Below, one piece after another: positions 1 to 7,259 of a stretch of 13,292 nucleotides of DNA. Within the stretch, counting starts at the first letter, position 1, and every line of letters begins with the position of its first letter. The position numbers were made by a program, and so were the translations under genes. Source of the DNA: an uncultured Atopobium sp. (GTDB lineage: Bacteria; Actinomycetota; Coriobacteriia; Coriobacteriales; Atopobiaceae); assembly GCA_946647055.1 (NCBI GenBank), contig CAMPCT010000038.1:1-13292 (forward strand), given 5' to 3'. The notes beneath the pieces were generated by a model. That model had not been told where the DNA came from. It saw only the letters and a program-made list of their open reading frames with translations, and made no database searches.

Positions 1-850
<850 letters not shown>

Positions 851-855
851 GGTGG

Positions 856-862
856 TTCCTCT
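856..862 (-). promoter_or_regulatory. Ribosome binding site supporting the GTG start of valS
   Basis: On the minus strand AGAGGAA precedes GTG at 850-848 with five bases between. The ATG at 841-839 has no comparable site at a normal distance, so this site decides the start in favour of GTG. It is seen directly; the choice itself is inference. Confidence 0.6.
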
Positions 863-968
863 CGTGTGGTTGGTATGTGCAACCTAATAAGGATACCACG
901 GGAGTGGCCTATGGTCCGCGCAGGCCCGACGACCTCCGCATATTCGCATGGAGGGAGGTGGGCTGGCC

Positions 969-1616
969 CTACAGGTGGAAGACGCGCCGCAGGACGTCGA
1001 CGAGCCCCAGGACGAGGACGTCATCCCCCTTGTTGAGCACGATGTCGGCCGTGATGGCCATGTTCATCCGGTCCTTCTCCACGCCCAGGATGTTGATGCC
1101 GTAGTCGCTGCGCACGCTCAGGTCGCCGATGCGCCGGCCATCCCACTCGGCAGGCACCGGGACCTTCAGGATCGCGTAGCCGTCGGGCAGGTTGATGTAC
1201 TCCAGGACGTTGTCGAGCGTATACCTGACCGCGGTCCAGCTCCCCAGCTGCCGCTCTGGATAGACCGTGTCGTCGGCCCCGCAGTTGAGCAGCAGCCGCT
1301 CCTGACGCTCGCTCGTGGCACGCGCGACGACCTTCTTCGCGCCAAGGTCCTTCAGGATGGACGTCGTCTCGAGGGACGACGTGAAGTCGTCGCCAATGGC
1401 GACGATGCACAGGTCATACTCGTCGATGCCAAGCGAGCGCATGAAGGCCTCGTTCGTGCTGTCGCCAATCTCAGCCCCGGTGACGTATGGCAGGATCTCG
1501 GAGACCTTGTCCTCGTTGCAGTCGACGATCATCACCTCATGACCTATCTCGGCCAAGGTCTTCGACGTGTACGCACCAAAGCGACCCGCGCCTATCACCA
1601 GCACGTTCTTCACCAT
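969..1616 (-). CDS. ktrA: KtrA/TrkA-type K+ channel regulatory subunit (RCK protein)
   Basis: Cytosolic gating ring subunit that binds nucleotides and controls the membrane K+ channel subunit encoded just upstream. The protein has 215 residues, the size of single-RCK KtrA proteins rather than the doubled TrkA of E. coli (about 458). The RCK_N Rossmann motif GAGRFG is at residues 9-14 after a hydrophobic strand, with Asp32 at the end of the second strand, the usual ribose-binding acid. RCK_C occupies roughly residues 135-215. In this family RCK_C often binds cyclic di-AMP, but I cannot judge that here. The start ATG at 1616 has AGGGG six bases upstream, and that site overlaps the ktrB stop codon. 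Only nine bases separate the two genes, so they are almost certainly co-transcribed and translationally linked. The trk and ktr names are used interchangeably for such proteins. Confidence 0.9.
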   Translation of the reverse strand: MVKNVLVIGAGRFGAYTSKTLAEIGHEVMIVDCNEDKVSEILPYVTGAEIGDSTNEAFMRSLGIDEYDLCIVAIGDDFTSSLETTSILKDLGAKKVVARATSERQERLLLNCGADDTVYPERQLGSWTAVRYTLDNVLEYINLPDGYAILKVPVPAEWDGRRIGDLSVRSDYGINILGVEKDRMNMAITADIVLNKGDDVLVLGLVDVLRRVFHL

Positions 1617-1625
1617 ATGCGACCC

Positions 1626-2990
1626 CTATCCCACGCTGACGGGCTCGCTGGGGAACGTCCCCTGCCTTGCATAGGGCCGTGCCAGCGCATACGCCATCGT
1701 CATTCCACCAATGCGACCAAAGTACATGAACCCAATGAGCAGCAGCTTGGATGCGGTGCCGAGCGTTGGGGTGATGCCCGTCGTGAGTCCCACCGTGGCA
1801 AGCGCCGAGGCACACTCGAACATCGTGTCGACCACGGGCAGCTGTTCGAGCAGGCTCATGACCATAGAGCCCACGAAGAGCAGGGCCACGTAGACCACGA
1901 AGAAGCCGAGGGCCTTCTGCACGGTCTCGGGCTCGATCCGGCGCCTGAACGCAGTCGTCTCCTTGCGACGCCTGATGACGGCAAGGGCAGCCGCGAGGAC
2001 CACCATGAGGGTGGTCACCTTGATGCCTCCCGCCGTGGACCCCGACGAGCCGCCCGTCAGCATGAGCATGGTCGTGAGCAGGAGCCCGCTCTCGCTCATG
2101 TCGGCATAGTCAATCGACGCAAAGCCCGCGGTACGCGGGGTGATCGACGAGAAGAAGGCCGCGAGGAGCCGCTCACCTGCGGGCAGGTCGGCAAACTCGA
2201 CGAGGGCGAAGAGGGCGAAGGGAATGATGATGAGGGCAGCCGTACCGGTGAGGACGAGCTTGGTCTGGAGGCTGTAGCGCTTCCACTTGGGACCGTGGGC
2301 GCGCACGTCATCCCATGTGATGAAGCCGATGCCTCCCATGAAGACGAGCGCTGCGGTGACGACGAGCAGATAGCCGTTGGCATGGTATCCCGTGAGCGAC
2401 GCGAACTCGCCATGCCCCTCGAGCACGTCGAAGCCGGCGTTGCAGAAGGACGAGACGGAGTGGAAGACCGACTTGAGCACACCCCGGAGAGGCCCGTACT
2501 CGGGGACGAACACGGGCAGGCACAGGACCGCACCGGCGACCTCGCAGGCGATGACCACCTTCAGGATGAACTGGGTGAGCTTGTCGACACCACCGATCTG
2601 TGGGGCGGAGATGGCCTCGCGGATGACGTTGCGGCGCGCGATGCTCCTGCCCCTGTCGGCAAGCTTGCGCATGAAGAAGACGCTGGTCAGAACACCAAGG
2701 CCTCCCAACTGGATGAGGATGAGGATGACGGCCTTCCCAAACGGGGTCCAGAAGGTGGCGGTGTCCCGCACCACGAGGCCCGTCACGCAGGTCGCGGAGG
2801 TGGCGGTGAAGAGGGCGTCGAGCAGGCTCGCGCCACCCGGGCCAACGCTCGCGAAGGGCAGCATCAGCAGGATGGTCCCCACGGCGATGAGACAGGCAAA
2901 GATGAAGAGGATGACGCGTGCGCTCGAGGCGTAGAAGTTACGGCGCACAAGGCCGAGGAGCTTCTCTACGAGCCTGCTGTCCCCCATCAT
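1626..2990 (-). CDS. ktrB: KtrB/TrkH-type K+ uptake channel subunit
   Basis: Integral membrane subunit that conducts K+ inward. It has 454 residues, and its first hydrophobic segment starts near residue 24, as in KtrB; E. coli TrkH is longer, with extra N-terminal helices. The four pore-loop filter sequences are all present: TCVTG at 67-71, CNAGF at 183-187, TPRTAGF at 284-290 and TVGLTT at 399-404. The intramembrane gate loop GGSSGSTAGG is at 313-322. Two adjacent ATGs exist, at 2990 and 2987. GGAGG sits one base from the first and four from the second, so translation probably starts at 2987, a one-residue difference. It is the first gene of a ktrB-ktrA operon. Its leader (2991-3117) contains a folded GC-rich element at 3011-3045. 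A TAAGAT at 3057-3062 could be a -10 box, but no matching -35 is evident. Confidence 0.93.
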   Translation of the reverse strand: MMGDSRLVEKLLGLVRRNFYASSARVILFIFACLIAVGTILLMLPFASVGPGGASLLDALFTATSATCVTGLVVRDTATFWTPFGKAVILILIQLGGLGVLTSVFFMRKLADRGRSIARRNVIREAISAPQIGGVDKLTQFILKVVIACEVAGAVLCLPVFVPEYGPLRGVLKSVFHSVSSFCNAGFDVLEGHGEFASLTGYHANGYLLVVTAALVFMGGIGFITWDDVRAHGPKWKRYSLQTKLVLTGTAALIIIPFALFALVEFADLPAGERLLAAFFSSITPRTAGFASIDYADMSESGLLLTTMLMLTGGSSGSTAGGIKVTTLMVVLAAALAVIRRRKETTAFRRRIEPETVQKALGFFVVYVALLFVGSMVMSLLEQLPVVDTMFECASALATVGLTTGITPTLGTASKLLLIGFMYFGRIGGMTMAYALARPYARQGTFPSEPVSVG

Positions 2991-3010
2991 GCCTCCGCCC
3001 TAGAACGAGT

Positions 3011-3046
3011 GACCGGCCCGCCCAAACCTGGGCACGCGACCGGTCG
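3011..3046 (-). other. Compound inverted repeat in the ktrB leader
   Basis: GACCGG (3011-3016) pairs with CCGGTC (3040-3045), enclosing GCCC (3020-3023) paired with GGGC (3030-3033). The right arm also lies inside a perfect ten-base palindrome CGACCGGTCG at 3037-3046. The element ends about 20 bases before the ktrB start and has no T-run on the minus strand, so it does not look like a terminator. It could be an mRNA structure or a protein-binding site; the function is unknown. Confidence 0.45.
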
Positions 3047-3117
3047 TCGCAGTAATCTTAGAGCGTTGCACGAAGGGCGAAGGCAGCACCATGACCGTAA
3101 TGGCATCCTTATGCTTG

Positions 3118-3150
3118 CAACAAGGAACCGCCCGTCGCAAGGACGGGCGG
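3118..3150 (-). terminator. Rho-independent terminator after the ABM gene
   Basis: CCGCCCGTC (3128-3136) and GACGGGCGG (3142-3150) form a perfect nine-pair stem with a five-base loop. Read on the minus strand the stem is followed by TTCCTTGTTG (3127-3118). It lies about 30 bases beyond the stop codon of the ABM-domain gene and upstream of ktrB, separating the two transcription units. Confidence 0.8.
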
Positions 3151-3180
3151 CTGAGTTCAAACGACCCTGGGTCGCTCTGC

Positions 3181-3468
3181 CTAGATGACGTCCTTGAAGA
3201 CATCCGCCGGAGGCGCCTCGAGGGCCAGCTCGCCAATCCGCGGGATGGCCGTCTGGAAGTGGTCGGTCGCGAGGTGCGCCTCGAGGTCTTCCATCTCGTT
3301 CCAGACCTCGAGCATGCGGAACTGCGTCGGGTCGTCGAGGCTGCACACGAGGTTGTACTCGACGGGACCATCGAGCTTGCGGGTCATCTCCACAAGATGC
3401 TTGGCAACCGCCAGGAACTCGTTCACGTTCTCCTCTGCCACGACGATGCGCGCGACAACCCTGATCAT
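3181..3468 (-). CDS. Antibiotic-biosynthesis-monooxygenase (ABM) domain protein
   Basis: A 95-residue single-domain protein of the ABM / dimeric alpha-beta barrel superfamily (YgiN-like). Members include quinol and heme monooxygenases, and many have no known substrate; the domain name does not imply antibiotic synthesis. The sequence begins with a beta strand (IRVVARIVV), has a central strand with LEVW (53-56), and the characteristic segment HLATDHF with His65 and His70, which matches the usual H-x4-H pattern before the last helix. The start ATG at 3468 has GGGGAGG five bases upstream. The gene stands alone: its own promoter-like sequence lies upstream, a strong terminator downstream, and it is divergent from tcdA. 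The neighbours give no clue to its substrate, so I assign no gene symbol. Cytoplasmic; no signal peptide. Confidence 0.85.
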   Translation of the reverse strand: MIRVVARIVVAEENVNEFLAVAKHLVEMTRKLDGPVEYNLVCSLDDPTQFRMLEVWNEMEDLEAHLATDHFQTAIPRIGELALEAPPADVFKDVI

Positions 3469-3505
3469 AGGTGCCTCCCCTTCCCAGTGATGGATACTTG
3501 CGCAC

Positions 3506-3533
3506 AGTATAGGCCCTTGTCGACCGTTGCGAC
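3506..3533 (-). promoter_or_regulatory. Putative promoter of the ABM gene
   Basis: On the minus strand TATACT (3511-3506) matches five of six bases of the -10 consensus. Sixteen bases upstream is GTCGCA (3533-3528), a poor -35 match (three of six). The resulting leader of roughly 30 bases contains the strong GGGGAGG ribosome site. The -10 is convincing by eye; the -35 is not. Confidence 0.45.
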
Positions 3534-3585
3534 CACATGCCTTGCGTTAAAGTGATGCCAAACGAACGTGAAAGGCGGAAAGCTC

Positions 3586-4323
3586 ATGGAGACGGCGACC
3601 GACAGGCTGAGGCTCATCCTGGGCGAGCGGGGGCTCGCGCGGCTGCAGGCAAGCACCGTCATGGTGCTGGGGCTGGGCGGCGTTGGCTCGTCATGCGCGG
3701 AGGCGCTGGCCCGTGGCGGCGTGGGGCATCTCGTGCTGGTCGACCGCGACGTGGTGGCTCCCTCCAACATCAACCGCCAGGCTCTTGCCTTCCAGAGCAC
3801 CATCGGACGCCCCAAGGCCGAGGTCATGGCTGCCATGGTTGCTGATATCAACCCCGAGTGCGAGGTCACGGCGGTCCAGGACTTCATCGACAAGGACCGC
3901 GTGGCTGAGCAGCTGGGGGAACTCCCCCGCCCCGACTACGTGGTCGACGCCATCGACACCATCGCCCAGAAGCTGGCCATCGCCGCCTGGTGCCAGGACG
4001 AGGGACTGCCACTCGTGAGCTCCATGGGCGGGGCCAACAAGCTCGACCCGTGCCGCTTCCGCTTCTCTCCCATCGAGAAGACGAGCATCGACCCCATCGC
4101 CCGCGTCATGCGCAAGGAGTGCCGCAAGCGTGGCATCAGCGGACTCACCGTGCTGTGGAGTGACGAGCAGCCGCTCGAGGTCGAGGGCAAGCGCGACCGC
4201 ATCGGAAAGGATGGCTTCGTGCTGGAGGGCGAGTCGATCCTGGGCACCATGAGCTACCTGCCACCCATCATGGGACAGATGCTGGCAAGTCGCGTCATCC
4301 GCGACCTGGCGGGGCTGGAATGA
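3586..4323 (+). CDS. tcdA: tRNA threonylcarbamoyladenosine dehydratase (ThiF/MoeB-like E1 fold)
   Basis: Probable TcdA (CsdL/YgdL), which uses ATP to convert t6A at position 37 of ANN-decoding tRNAs into its cyclic form. From the ATG at 3586 it has 245 residues, a normal TcdA length. The adenylate-binding motif GLGGVG is at 29-34, acidic Asp53 in LVDRD, the ThiF-family N-x-N-R-Q at 61-65, and DAID at 121-124. The segment SPIEKTSIDP...ARVMRKECRKRGI (161-184) is typical of TcdA; the paired CxxC zinc motifs of MoeB/ThiF are absent. An upstream in-frame GTG at 3568 would add six residues but has no ribosome site, whereas AAAGG/GGAAAG lies just before the ATG, so I chose the ATG. It overlaps tatD by ATGA (4320-4323), indicating translational coupling. 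Another ThiF-family E1 enzyme is possible but less likely. Confidence 0.85.
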   Translation: METATDRLRLILGERGLARLQASTVMVLGLGGVGSSCAEALARGGVGHLVLVDRDVVAPSNINRQALAFQSTIGRPKAEVMAAMVADINPECEVTAVQDFIDKDRVAEQLGELPRPDYVVDAIDTIAQKLAIAAWCQDEGLPLVSSMGGANKLDPCRFRFSPIEKTSIDPIARVMRKECRKRGISGLTVLWSDEQPLEVEGKRDRIGKDGFVLEGESILGTMSYLPPIMGQMLASRVIRDLAGLE

Positions 4324-5105
4324 CCATGGCGCAGCTCTATGACATGCACCTGCATCTCGAGGCCTTCGCGCAGCCTGTGGAGGTGGCACGCGAGCTGGCC
4401 GCGCTGGGTGTCGGGCTTCTCTCGGTCACGGTTTCGCCCGCAAGCTACGAGGAGACGCTTGCGCTTGGCCCTCTCGACGACGTCCACTACGCGGCAGGGC
4501 TCCATCCGTGGGGCTTCGCATCCGGCGAGGACCCCGAGCCGGCCGTGCAGGCCCTTCTCGACCTTGTGGGACAGACGCGCTTCGTGGGCGAGATCGGCCT
4601 CGACTACCTCGAGAAGCACGTGCCCCAGGAGGCCTGGACGGCGGAGCGCAATGCCTTCGTGCGTGTCTGTCGGGCTTGCGCTGAGGCGAGCGATCCCGCC
4701 CGTCCGCATGTGCTCTCGATTCACTCGGTACGCGCAGCGACGGACGTCCTCGACATCCTCGAGCAGACCGGCGCCGCCAAGCGCTGTTCCTGCATCTTCC
4801 ACTGGTTTGGCGGGTCAAACGAGGAGCTCTGGCGAGCCATCAAGCTGGGCTGCTGGTTCTCGTGCAACCCCTTCATGATGGGCATCAAGCGCTCGCGCGA
4901 GTACGCCAAGCTCATACCGGCAGACAGGCTTCTGCTCGAGACCGACTATCCGCCACACGACGAGGGTCGCGACCCGGCAGCCTGGGCGGGTGAGGTACGC
5001 GACCGCCTGCTCGAGGCGGCAGGCGCCATCGCCGTCGCCCGGGGATGCGAGACGGACGAGGTCCTGCGCCTCACGTGCGAGAACAGCGAGGCGCTGCTGG
5101 GCTGA
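4320..5105 (+). CDS. TatD-family metal-dependent hydrolase/deoxyribonuclease
   Basis: A TIM-barrel metallohydrolase of the TatD family, 261 residues, the usual size. Family members act as 3'-5' exonucleases or DNases and have been linked to DNA repair and RNA turnover; the substrate here is unknown. The expected metal ligands are all visible: His10 and His12 in DMHLH, Glu91 in VGEIGLDY, His135 in SIHSVRA, His161 in FHWFGG and Asp209 in LLETDYPP. The start ATG at 4320 overlaps the tcdA stop. A second ATG two codons later is possible but the overlap favours the first. The gene ends facing clpX, with about 160 bases and a strong hairpin between them. The family is secure, but assignment to a particular member (tatD, ycfH or yjjV) is not. 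Confidence 0.9.
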   Translation: MTMAQLYDMHLHLEAFAQPVEVARELAALGVGLLSVTVSPASYEETLALGPLDDVHYAAGLHPWGFASGEDPEPAVQALLDLVGQTRFVGEIGLDYLEKHVPQEAWTAERNAFVRVCRACAEASDPARPHVLSIHSVRAATDVLDILEQTGAAKRCSCIFHWFGGSNEELWRAIKLGCWFSCNPFMMGIKRSREYAKLIPADRLLLETDYPPHDEGRDPAAWAGEVRDRLLEAAGAIAVARGCETDEVLRLTCENSEALLG

Positions 5106-5120
5106 GGCCCCCACCATCGC

Positions 5121-5180
5121 GTCGACCAGTCGGTGCGCAGACGCACGGTGACAGTATCAACACGTCGACCGGTTGGTGTG
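5121..5180 (+). repeat. Imperfect direct repeat in the tatD/clpX gap
   Basis: GTCGACCAGTCGGTGCG at 5121-5137 and GTCGACCGGTTGGTGTG at 5164-5180 agree at 14 of 17 positions, with start points 43 bases apart. The first copy shares GTCGGTGCG with the repeat cluster downstream of carB. It might be a decayed intergenic repeat; chance in GC-rich sequence is possible. Confidence 0.4.
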
Positions 5181-5195
5181 ATGACACGGCGTAGT

Positions 5196-5243
5196 GACAA
5201 AGAGAGGGCCTGCCACCTCCCCGAGGGGTGATGGCAGGCCCTC
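5196..5243 (-). terminator. Terminator between convergent clpX and tatD
   Basis: GAGGGCCTGCCA (5204-5215) and TGGCAGGCCCTC (5232-5243) form a perfect 12-pair stem, with a CCC/GGG pairing inside the loop. On the minus strand it is followed by TCTTTGTC (5203-5196), so it is best read as the clpX terminator, about 20 bases past the clpX stop. On the plus strand the tail (CGGCCGATTGTTG) is poorer in T, but the stem may also stop tatD transcripts. Confidence 0.85.
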
Positions 5244-5264
5244 CGGCCGATTGTTGCGGTAGCC

Positions 5265-6551
5265 CTACGCCGCGCGGATGATGCGCGGGAGCTCGGCGCC
5301 GCCCACGCACTCCGGCGTGACGATGACACGCTGGATGGAGGTGTCGCTCGGCAGGTCGAACATGGTCTGCTGGAGCGTTGCCTCGCAGATGGCACGCAGG
5401 CCGCGGGCACCCGTGCCACGCTTGAGCGCGAGCTTTGCGATCTGCGTGAGGGCCTCGGGCTCGAACTCGAGGGCGACGCCCTCGAGCGCGAACATCTTGA
5501 CGTACTGCTTGACCAGCGCGTTGCGCGGCACCGTGAGGATGTTCACCAGGTCGTCCTCGCGCAGCTCCTTGGTGGAGCAGATCACGGGGATGCGGCCCAC
5601 GAACTCGGGAATCATGCCAAAGTCGTGCAGGTCCATGGGCGTGACCTCGGCCATGAGCTCGTCGGTGGAGTCCTCGACCTTCTTGGCGAGCTCGCCGTTG
5701 AAGCCGATGCCCTTCTTGCCGATGCGGTTGGCAACGATCTTGTCGAGCCCCACGAACGCCCCGCCGCAGATGAACAGGATGTTGGTGGTGTCGATGCGGA
5801 TGAGCTCCTGCTGGGGGTGCTTGCGGCCACCCTGCGGAGGCACGGAGGCGATGGTGCCCTCGAGGATCTTGAGCAGTGCCTGCTGCACGCCCTCGCCCGA
5901 GACGTCACGGGTGATGGAGAGGTTCTCGGCCTTGCGGGCGATCTTGTCGATCTCGTCCACGTAGACGATGCCCACCTCGGCACGCGCAACGTCACCGTCG
6001 GCCGCCGTGATGAGCTTGAGCAGGATGTTCTCGACATCCTCGCCCACGTAGCCAGCCTCGGTGAGGGTGGTGGCGTCGGCGATGGCGAAGGGCACCTCGA
6101 GCATGCGCGCGAGGGTCTGGGCCAGCAGCGTCTTGCCCGTGCCGGTGGGACCCAGCAGCAGGATGTTGCTCTTGGCGAGCTCGACGTGCTCCTCGCCCGG
6201 GGCGTCGGGCATGTCGCCCACCATGACGCGACGGTAGTGGTTGTACACGGCCACACTCATGGCGCGCTTGGCCTCCTCCTGCCCCATGACGTACTGGGAG
6301 AGGCCCTCGTAGATCTGGTGCGGGGTGGGCAGCTCGCGGATGAGCAGGTCCTCGTCCTCGTAGTCCTCGGGGGGAAGGTCGGCGGCCTCGGCCTCGGCGA
6401 TGATGTCGCCGCAGGCACCCACGCACTCGTCGCAGATGTAGACGCCACCCATGCCCTGGATGAGCTTGCTCACCTGGTCACGGGTCTTGCCACAGAACGA
6501 GCAGCGGATCTCGTCGCCGCCGTAGCCACCAAACTGGTCGAACCCTGCCAT
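5265..6551 (-). CDS. clpX: ATP-dependent Clp protease unfoldase subunit ClpX
   Basis: AAA+ unfoldase that recognises substrates, unfolds them and feeds them into ClpP. It has 428 residues, close to the E. coli 424. The N-terminal zinc-binding domain has Cys17, Cys20, Cys40 and Cys43. Walker A GPTGTGKT is at 134-141, the pore loop GYVG at 167-170, Walker B VYVDEID at 196-202, and the RKH pore-entrance loop at 243-245. The ClpP-docking IGF loop is present at 282-284, the arginine in EFVGRIP (Arg320) fits the arginine finger, and sensor 2 GARGLR is at 381-386. No key residue is missing. Its AGGAG ribosome site lies inside the last clpP codons, and just three bases separate the clpP stop from the ATG, so clpP and clpX are co-transcribed and translationally linked. 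It ends before the strong terminator at 5196-5243. Confidence 0.97.
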   Translation of the reverse strand: MAGFDQFGGYGGDEIRCSFCGKTRDQVSKLIQGMGGVYICDECVGACGDIIAEAEAADLPPEDYEDEDLLIRELPTPHQIYEGLSQYVMGQEEAKRAMSVAVYNHYRRVMVGDMPDAPGEEHVELAKSNILLLGPTGTGKTLLAQTLARMLEVPFAIADATTLTEAGYVGEDVENILLKLITAADGDVARAEVGIVYVDEIDKIARKAENLSITRDVSGEGVQQALLKILEGTIASVPPQGGRKHPQQELIRIDTTNILFICGGAFVGLDKIVANRIGKKGIGFNGELAKKVEDSTDELMAEVTPMDLHDFGMIPEFVGRIPVICSTKELREDDLVNILTVPRNALVKQYVKMFALEGVALEFEPEALTQIAKLALKRGTGARGLRAICEATLQQTMFDLPSDTSIQRVIVTPECVGGAELPRIIRAA

Positions 6552-6554
6552 GCG

Positions 6555-7175
6555 CTACTCCTCGCCTGCCTGCTCCGTGCGCGACGTGATGACCCTGTCG
6601 ACCAGACCATACTCGAGCGCCTGCTGGGCGCGCAGGTAGTTGTCGCGCTCGGTGTCGGCGTTGACCTTCTCGATGGGCTGGCCGGTGGCCTCTGCCAGGA
6701 TCTCGTTGAGGTGCTGGCGGATCCACTTGGTCTCGTCGGCGACGATCTGGATGTCGGTCTGCTGGCCCTCGACGCCCGAGGAGGGCTGGTGAATGAGGAC
6801 CATGGAGTTGGGCAGCGCCATGCGCTTGCCCTTGGCACCACAGGCGAGCAGCACCGCCGCCATGGAGGCGGCCATGCCCACGCAGATGGTGGAGACCTCG
6901 GGCTTGATGAAGTTCATGGTGTCGAGGATGCCCAGGCCCGCATAGACCTCGCCGCCGGGCGAGTCGATGTAGAGCGAGATGTCCTTGTCGGGGTCCTGGC
7001 TCTCGAGGTGCAGGAGCTGGGCGATGACGAGGTTGGCGCTCTCGCGGGTGATGGGCTCGCCAAGGAAGACGATGCGGTCGTTGAGCAGGCGCGAGTAGAT
7101 GTCGTAGCTGCGCTCGCCGCGCGGGGTCTGCTCGATGACGTAGGGGATGAGGGGGATGTTGGTGGGGGTATGCAT
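6555..7175 (-). CDS. clpP: ATP-dependent Clp protease proteolytic subunit ClpP
   Basis: Serine peptidase that forms the tetradecameric barrel in which ClpX-delivered substrates are cut. From the ATG at 7175 it has 206 residues. The catalytic triad is Ser104 (GMAASMA), His129 (MVLIHQP) and Asp178 (TERDNY); the spacings of 25 and 49 residues equal those of E. coli Ser97, His122 and Asp171. AGGAGA ends six bases before this ATG, and an earlier in-frame ATG at 7247 would give an N-terminal extension unlike ClpP, so I reject that. Many actinobacteria have tandem clpP1-clpP2, but only one clpP is present here, next to clpX. Upstream lie a ClgR-like palindrome, a -10-like box and a hairpin (7192-7255), suggesting stress-responsive control separate from tig. 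Confidence 0.97.
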   Translation of the reverse strand: MHTPTNIPLIPYVIEQTPRGERSYDIYSRLLNDRIVFLGEPITRESANLVIAQLLHLESQDPDKDISLYIDSPGGEVYAGLGILDTMNFIKPEVSTICVGMAASMAAVLLACGAKGKRMALPNSMVLIHQPSSGVEGQQTDIQIVADETKWIRQHLNEILAEATGQPIEKVNADTERDNYLRAQQALEYGLVDRVITSRTEQAGEE

Positions 7176-7181
7176 GTGTGA

Positions 7182-7187
7182 TCTCCT
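7182..7187 (-). promoter_or_regulatory. Ribosome binding site fixing the clpP start
   Basis: AGGAGA on the minus strand, six bases before the ATG at 7175. It supports this ATG over the in-frame ATG at 7247, which overlaps the palindromic operator-like region and has no such site. Confidence 0.8.
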
Positions 7188-7191
7188 TGCT

Positions 7192-7237
7192 AAGAGAAAT
7201 GTCGGCCACGGCTCATGATACCCACCGCGGCCGACAT
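7192..7237 (-). terminator. Terminator-like hairpin between tig and clpP
   Basis: ATGTCGGCC (7199-7207) and GGCCGACAT (7229-7237) are a perfect nine-pair inverted repeat. After one mismatch, CGG (7209-7211) pairs with CCG (7225-7227), leaving a 13-base loop. On the minus strand the stem is followed by TTCTCTT (7198-7192). It begins about 20 bases beyond the tig stop and ends before the clpP ribosome site, so it could terminate or attenuate transcripts arriving from tig. Confidence 0.65.
7215..7220 (-). promoter_or_regulatory. Putative -10 box of a clpP promoter, inside the hairpin loop
   Basis: TATCAT on the minus strand matches five of six bases of the -10 consensus. No good -35 lies 16-18 bases upstream, but a TTCGC-N5-GCGAA palindrome occupies that place, as expected for an activator-dependent promoter. 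A start about seven bases downstream (near 7208) would leave a leader of about 33 bases carrying AGGAGA. Confidence 0.45.
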
Positions 7238-7240
7238 CAA

Positions 7241-7255
7241 TTCGCACTGCGCGAA
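7241..7255. promoter_or_regulatory. ClgR-like operator upstream of clpPX
   Basis: A perfect inverted repeat TTCGC-N5-GCGAA lies between the tig stop and clpP. ClgR, an activator of clp and lon genes in Streptomyces and Corynebacterium, binds sites described as roughly TTCGC-N5-GCG. The site is centred near 7248, about 40 bases upstream of a start predicted from the -10 box at 7215-7220, a usual place for an activator. The palindrome is seen directly; the link to ClgR is inference, and no clgR gene is in this window. Confidence 0.55.
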
Positions 7256-7259
7256 GCCT

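Noticed and set aside
851..968. T-box or other riboswitch before valS
   Set aside because: The gap is only 118 bases, no T-box core or specifier/antiterminator fold is evident, and the only hairpin (around 931-952) is short with a bulge and no T-run.
948..3188. Long plus-strand open frame opposite ktrA and ktrB
   Set aside because: It mirrors the codons of two well-identified minus-strand genes; its composition (runs of His, Asp, Arg, Gly) is that of a GC-rich shadow and no known domain is visible.
7176..7259. CIRCE or CtsR heat-shock operators before clpP
   Set aside because: No GAGTGCTAA-type inverted repeat or GGTCAAA-type heptad repeat is present; the TTCGC-N5-GCGAA palindrome is the only operator-like match.
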